A stretch of DNA of 64,000 bases from Deinococcus sp. KNUC1210 (GTDB lineage Bacteria; Deinococcota; Deinococci; Deinococcales; Deinococcaceae). Under the pieces are notes generated by a model that saw only the letters and a list, made by a program, of their open reading frames with translations, ran no database searches and was not told where the DNA came from. The position numbers and the translations under genes were made by a program. Positions 59,478 to 64,000 of the stretch are shown here, piece by piece (within the stretch, counting starts at the first letter, position 1; every line of letters begins with the position of its first letter). The stretch lies in NCBI RefSeq assembly GCF_022344005.1, contig NZ_CP092190.1, positions 124,001 through 188,000 on the forward strand, written 5' to 3'.

Positions 59478-59505
59478 GCATTCGCATCATGGCGGTATGC
59501 AGCAT
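59464..59505 (-). CDS. Met-rich leader peptide of metG ([13 protein letters not shown])
   Basis: A 13-codon ORF starts at ATG 59505, six bases after TACACT, so it would be translated from the very 5' end of the metG transcript. Codons 1, 6, 7 and 9 are Met. Its stop codon lies in the left arm of the antiterminator. Stalling at the Met codons would leave the antiterminator free; reaching the stop would cover it and allow the terminator. The ORF is too short for usual gene callers. Confidence 0.7.
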   Translation of the reverse strand: MLHTAMMRMPPDA

Positions 59506-59511
59506 GGCCTG

Positions 59512-59517
59512 AGTGTA
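59512..59517 (-). promoter_or_regulatory. TACACT -10 box of the metG transcript
   Basis: TACACT on the minus strand ends six bases before the leader-peptide ATG at 59505. The inverted repeat at 59526-59551 covers the -35 region. Confidence 0.6.
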
Positions 59518-59525
59518 GCACTGCG

Positions 59526-59551
59526 CGGCGAGGTCGGAAAAAACCTCGCCG
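59526..59551. terminator. 9-bp inverted repeat CGGCGAGGT / ACCTCGCCG upstream of metG
   Basis: CGGCGAGGT (59526-59534) and ACCTCGCCG (59543-59551) flank an A-rich loop. It lies between the upstream minus-strand gene stop (59582) and the metG promoter, so it may end the upstream gene; an operator over the -35 region is the alternative. Confidence 0.55.
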
Positions 59552-59581
59552 TCACACACCGATTTCACCCTCACGCTATGT

Positions 59582-60025
59582 TCAGAACCGTATTTCCAGC
59601 CCTGCCCCGGCGCTGAAACCCGCGAAGCTGTCTCCCCGCGCACTCAGCCGCCAGCCCACCGGCCCCAGTACCGGCCCGCGCAGCCCGCCTTCCAGATAGG
59701 TCGAAGTGGTGGTGGTGTTCTGAGTCAGGTGGAAGGCCGCGCCGCCGCTGACGAAGGCATCCACGCTGGTAAACGGCAGATTCAGGTCGCGCAGCGTGCC
59801 GCCCACCCGGAATTCATTGATGCTCAGCGAGCCGCCGTAGCTGCTGGCGGCCCCCGCTTCGATGCCCAGCGTTCCGATGAAGGGAACCGGAAGCAGCGCG
59901 ATGCCCGCGTGGGCGTCGAGGCCGGTGGTGCGGGCGTCGGCTCCGGCCCACAGGGCAGAAGCGTGGGCAGGAGTCAGCATAGACAGCCCGAGGGCCAGCG
60001 TCAGGACAGGAAAGAGGCGCTTCAT
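59582..60025 (-). CDS. Small exported outer-membrane-like protein
   Basis: A 147-residue protein with signal peptide (LFPVLTLALGLSMLTPAHA) and Gly-rich strand pattern (GIALLPVPFIGTLGIEAGAASSYGGSLS, TYLEGGLRGPVLGPVGWRLSARGDSFAGFSAGAGLEIRF). The final Phe after a beta strand fits an outer-membrane barrel. TACTCT ends six bases before the ATG on the minus strand. No named family. Confidence 0.75.
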   Translation of the reverse strand: MKRLFPVLTLALGLSMLTPAHASALWAGADARTTGLDAHAGIALLPVPFIGTLGIEAGAASSYGGSLSINEFRVGGTLRDLNLPFTSVDAFVSGGAAFHLTQNTTTTSTYLEGGLRGPVLGPVGWRLSARGDSFAGFSAGAGLEIRF

Positions 60026-60093
60026 GGCCCAAGAGTAGACGGGCAGAATGAAGGTCGTCTGATGCGGGTCGCAACCAGATCACTGATCTTGGC

Positions 60094-60099
60094 TACACT
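60094..60099 (+). promoter_or_regulatory. TACACT -10 box of leaderless treS
   Basis: TACACT ends seven bases before ATG 60107. Confidence 0.55.
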
Positions 60100-60106
60100 C
60101 TGAACC

Positions 60107-61795
<1,689 letters not shown>

Positions 61796-61857
61796 GCTGA
61801 GGCCGCCGTGAACTGTGGCTTCCGCTTTGCAAAATAAAGTGAATGGTGTTTGAATGG

Positions 61858-61887
61858 CGGGATGACTCGATCATCCCGTCCTTTTTT
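61858..61887 (+). terminator. Intrinsic terminator between treS and the MFS gene
   Basis: CGGGATGA (61858-61865) pairs with TCATCCCG (61871-61878), loop CTCGA, then TCC and six T. It ends treS. If the MFS promoter lies upstream in the AT-rich TTGCAAAATAAAGTG segment (about 61827), the hairpin would act as a leader attenuator. Confidence 0.82.
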
Positions 61888-61905
61888 GCTGCTGGAGACA
61901 CGCCG

Positions 61906-63102
61906 ATGAGCGCGGTGACCTCCACGAAGGCCGCGCCCACGCTGGGCTTCACGCTGCTGCTGGGCCTGATCATGGCGATCGGGCCGCTGTCCATCGACCT
62001 CTATCTTCCCGCCTTTCCCGGCATCGCCCGCGAATTGCAGGCCAGCGACGGACAGGTGCAGTACACGCTGTCGGTCTATCTGCTGGGGCTGGCGCTGGGG
62101 CAGGCCGCGTATGGCCCGGTGGCCGACAAGTACGGACGCAGGTTGCCGCTGCTGGCCGGACTGCTGCTGTACGTGGCGGCAGCGCTGCTGTGCGCCTTCG
62201 CGCCGTCGGTCGGTACCCTGACGCTGTTCCGGGGGCTTCAGGCACTCGGCGGAGCGGCAGGAGCGGTCATCACCAGTTCGGTGGTGCGAGACCGCTACGA
62301 GGGCAAAGCGGCGGCCAGCCTGTTCTCGACCCTGATGCTGGTCACAGGCGTGGCCCCGGCCATCGCACCCAGCCTGGGCACCTGGCTGCTGACTCTGATG
62401 CCCTGGCGCATGCTGTTTGTCGTTTTGGCGAGCTTCGCGGCGCTGGCCCTGCTGCTGTCCTCGTTGTGGCTGCCGGAAACTCTGCCCAGGGCGCAGCGGG
62501 CGGGCGTGCGGCTGCGTGACACGGCAGGGGTCTACCTGTCGCTGCTCCGCAATCGCCCATTCCTGGCGTATTCGCTAGCCTCCGGCTTTACCTTCGGGGC
62601 GCTGTTCGCGTATATCAGCGGCTCGCCCTTTCTGTTTCTGCAACACCTGCATGTGTCGGCGGGGTTGTATGCCGTGCTGTTCGGCGTCAATTCGCTGGGT
62701 CTGACGCTGGCAGCCCAGGCGAACCGCGCCCTGCTGCGCCGATTCGAGCCCGCACGGGTGGCAAGCTGGGCGGCGCTGGCGGCAGGTGTGGTCGCTGCGC
62801 TGCTGCTCAGCTCGGCACTGCTGCATCTGCTGAGCGTGCCGCTGCTTTCGGTGCTGTTCTTCAGCCTGCTGTGCTGCGTCGGAATGCTGATGCCCAACAA
62901 CGCGGCGCTGGCCCTGTCGAGCGTGCAGACGCGGGTGGGCAGTGCGGCGGCCCTGACCGGCACCATCCAGATGACGCTCGGCGGTCTGTCGGGGACCCTG
63001 GTCGGAGCGCTGGGCGGCAGTCAGGTCGTGATCATGGCGATGATTCTGGTGTGTGTGGTGGGCGTGCTGAGCTGTTACGCGGCGGTCAGAAGGTTCCGCT
63101 GA
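61906..63102 (+). CDS. Bcr/CflA-type MFS drug efflux transporter
   Basis: A 398-residue 12-helix MFS carrier of the Bcr/CflA branch: MAIGPLSIDLYLPAFPGIARELQAS at the first helix, GPVADKYGRRLPLLAG as motif A, GAVITSSVVRDRYEG and SLGTWLLTLMPWRMLFVVLA. Members export drugs or cysteine and sulfonamides. CTGGAG precedes ATG 61906. A terminator hairpin lies shortly upstream. Confidence 0.9.
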   Translation: MSAVTSTKAAPTLGFTLLLGLIMAIGPLSIDLYLPAFPGIARELQASDGQVQYTLSVYLLGLALGQAAYGPVADKYGRRLPLLAGLLLYVAAALLCAFAPSVGTLTLFRGLQALGGAAGAVITSSVVRDRYEGKAAASLFSTLMLVTGVAPAIAPSLGTWLLTLMPWRMLFVVLASFAALALLLSSLWLPETLPRAQRAGVRLRDTAGVYLSLLRNRPFLAYSLASGFTFGALFAYISGSPFLFLQHLHVSAGLYAVLFGVNSLGLTLAAQANRALLRRFEPARVASWAALAAGVVAALLLSSALLHLLSVPLLSVLFFSLLCCVGMLMPNNAALALSSVQTRVGSAAALTGTIQMTLGGLSGTLVGALGGSQVVIMAMILVCVVGVLSCYAAVRRFR

Positions 63103-63127
63103 AGGAAAAGCACTCTGCATCAAAGGA

Positions 63128-63157
63128 GAAGGGCCGAGCATTGCGTCTCGGCCCTTC
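63128..63157. terminator. Hairpin between the MFS and Bax-inhibitor-1 genes
   Basis: GAAGGGCCGAG (63128-63138) pairs perfectly over 11 bp with CTCGGCCCTTC (63147-63157). It lies between two convergent stops and can serve both. Confidence 0.72.
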
Positions 63158-63177
63158 ATGTTGTTGCCTTCAGGTGC

Positions 63178-63870
63178 TCAGTTTCTGCGGCCACTGCCCC
63201 CGAAGAGCTGAAGCAGGAACAGGAACATATTGATGAAGTCGAGGTACAGCTGCAGCGCACCGTAGATGGCTCCCTTCTCGGCCAGCTCGCCCTGCAGACC
63301 CTGGAGCGCCATCGCCTTCAGACGGTTGGTGTCGTAGGCGGTCAGCGCGGCAAACAGCACCACACCGATCAGGCTGATCACGATGCCCAGTGGGCCGCTC
63401 GCGACGAACAGGTTGACGATCATCGCGACGACCAGACCGATCAGGGCGTACAGCAGAAAGTTGCCCCAGGCCGAGAGATTGCGCTTGGTGAAGTAGCCGA
63501 AGGCGCTCATGCCCGCGAAGGTCAGGGCGCTCGTGGCGAAGGCTGCGGTCACGTCAGCGCCGGTATACCGCTGCAGGATGATGCTGAAGGTGATGCCGGT
63601 AACGGCGGCGTAGACCATGAACAGCACGCCCGCGACCATGCTGCTGACCCGCTGGATGGCGAAACTCAGGAACATGACCACCCCAAACTGCACGATGATC
63701 AGCAGGAAGGTGTTGCGGTAGGCCCAGTCCAGAGCCGAAGGGTTGTTGGCGGTCAGGAAGGCGATGATGGCCGTCAGGGCCAGACCGGCGGTCATCCAGG
63801 AATAGGTGCGGCCCATAAAGCTGCGGACGACCTGTTCTGTGGCGGCAGGACTCGTCAGATAGGAATTCAT
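63178..63870 (-). CDS. Bax inhibitor-1 / YccA family membrane protein
   Basis: A 230-residue protein with seven membrane helices: VRSFMGRTYSWMTAGLALTAIIAFLT at the start, VYAAVTGITFSIILQRYTGADVTAAFATSALTFAGMSAFGYFTKRNLS in the middle, and TAYDTNRLKAMALQG with IYGALQLYLDFINMFLFLLQLFGG at the end. The Asp pair in TAYD and LYLDF is the pH/calcium sensing site of the family. TATCCT (63877-63882, minus strand) ends six bases before the ATG. Confidence 0.94.
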   Translation of the reverse strand: MNSYLTSPAATEQVVRSFMGRTYSWMTAGLALTAIIAFLTANNPSALDWAYRNTFLLIIVQFGVVMFLSFAIQRVSSMVAGVLFMVYAAVTGITFSIILQRYTGADVTAAFATSALTFAGMSAFGYFTKRNLSAWGNFLLYALIGLVVAMIVNLFVASGPLGIVISLIGVVLFAALTAYDTNRLKAMALQGLQGELAEKGAIYGALQLYLDFINMFLFLLQLFGGSGRRN

Positions 63871-63922
63871 ACTTCAGGATACGCTCCCGGCTCTGAAAAG
63901 GTTTCCGAAACTGCCGGGCAGG

Positions 63923-64000
63923 TTATTGCCGGTCGAGGTAGCCGAAGGTGTTGGGTCGCCCGCTGACCGGCTGGCCGTTCGAGCCCTGATAGCCGACGTA
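63923..64000 (-). CDS. C-terminal fragment of a protein cut by the window edge
   Basis: The last 25 codons of an open frame that continues past 64000: YVGYQGSNGQPVSGRPNTFGYLDRQ and TAA. It has the polar, Gly/Tyr-rich character of an exported protein, but no family can be named from so little. The coding claim rests on codon character only. Confidence 0.45.
   Translation of the reverse strand, partial: YVGYQGSNGQPVSGRPNTFGYLDRQ

Overview
The window is chromosomal DNA of high GC content from a Deinococcus-type bacterium. The signs are many genes that begin directly at an ATG or GTG 6 to 8 bases after a TAnnnT -10 box (leaderless transcripts), a thermus-type methionyl-tRNA synthetase, a short HisG with a HisZ partner, and the gene content in general (RapZ/YvcK, DarA, MutS2, Rex, TreS, Mn-SOD, a Tat-exported ferritin-like desiccation-type protein). 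No tRNA, rRNA, CRISPR array or insertion sequence was seen. Genus is inferred from sequence character only.

Layout. 1-5.9 kb: an edge-truncated membrane protein, rapZ-yvcK on the minus strand, then recF, a DUF721/DciA-like gene and a MoaB-like gene. 5.9-14.9 kb: a DUF4291 gene, mutS2, an outer-membrane-like protein, rlmN, a TPR protein, a double SPOR protein and rex. 14.9-18.4 kb: a large lower-GC lipoprotein, the c-di-AMP receptor darA and an M42 peptidase. 18.4-27.9 kb: a cobalamin cluster (cobS, cobC, cobalamin riboswitch, btuF, cobO, cobB, cbiB, cobD-type aminotransferase, an NmrA-like gene, cobQ, cobU). 27.9-38.9 kb: a CMD-family protein, two Skp/OmpH chaperones, a CBS-ACT protein with a small upstream ORF, a GNAT enzyme, dusA, an orphan ABC ATPase with two phosphoesterases, a PAP2 phosphatase, an FMN reductase, mtnN-lrgA-lrgB and a lipoprotein. 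38.9-51.6 kb: patB, hisZ-hisG, nth, a GMC oxidoreductase/mobA/aldehyde dehydrogenase run, rsmD, coaD, an MFS carrier and sodA. 51.7-64 kb: rluD, an AT-rich gap, a Tat-exported ferritin-like lipoprotein, tatA, an ECF sigma/anti-sigma pair, a VOC protein, a glycerophosphodiesterase, metG, treS, a Bcr-type MFS carrier, a Bax-inhibitor-1 protein and an edge fragment.

Main discovery candidate: upstream of metG (minus strand, about 59422-59517) there is a leaderless 13-codon ORF with four Met codons, followed by a 13-bp antiterminator hairpin and a mutually exclusive intrinsic terminator. This is the layout of ribosome-mediated transcription attenuation, here for a methionyl-tRNA synthetase.

A caution for users: at least five genes (the edge gene, recF, cobQ, hisG and probably the GNAT gene; perhaps lrgB) carry single-base indels in short homopolymers, and each is restored by adding or removing one base. 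As two of them are conserved housekeeping genes, read or assembly error is the simplest explanation.
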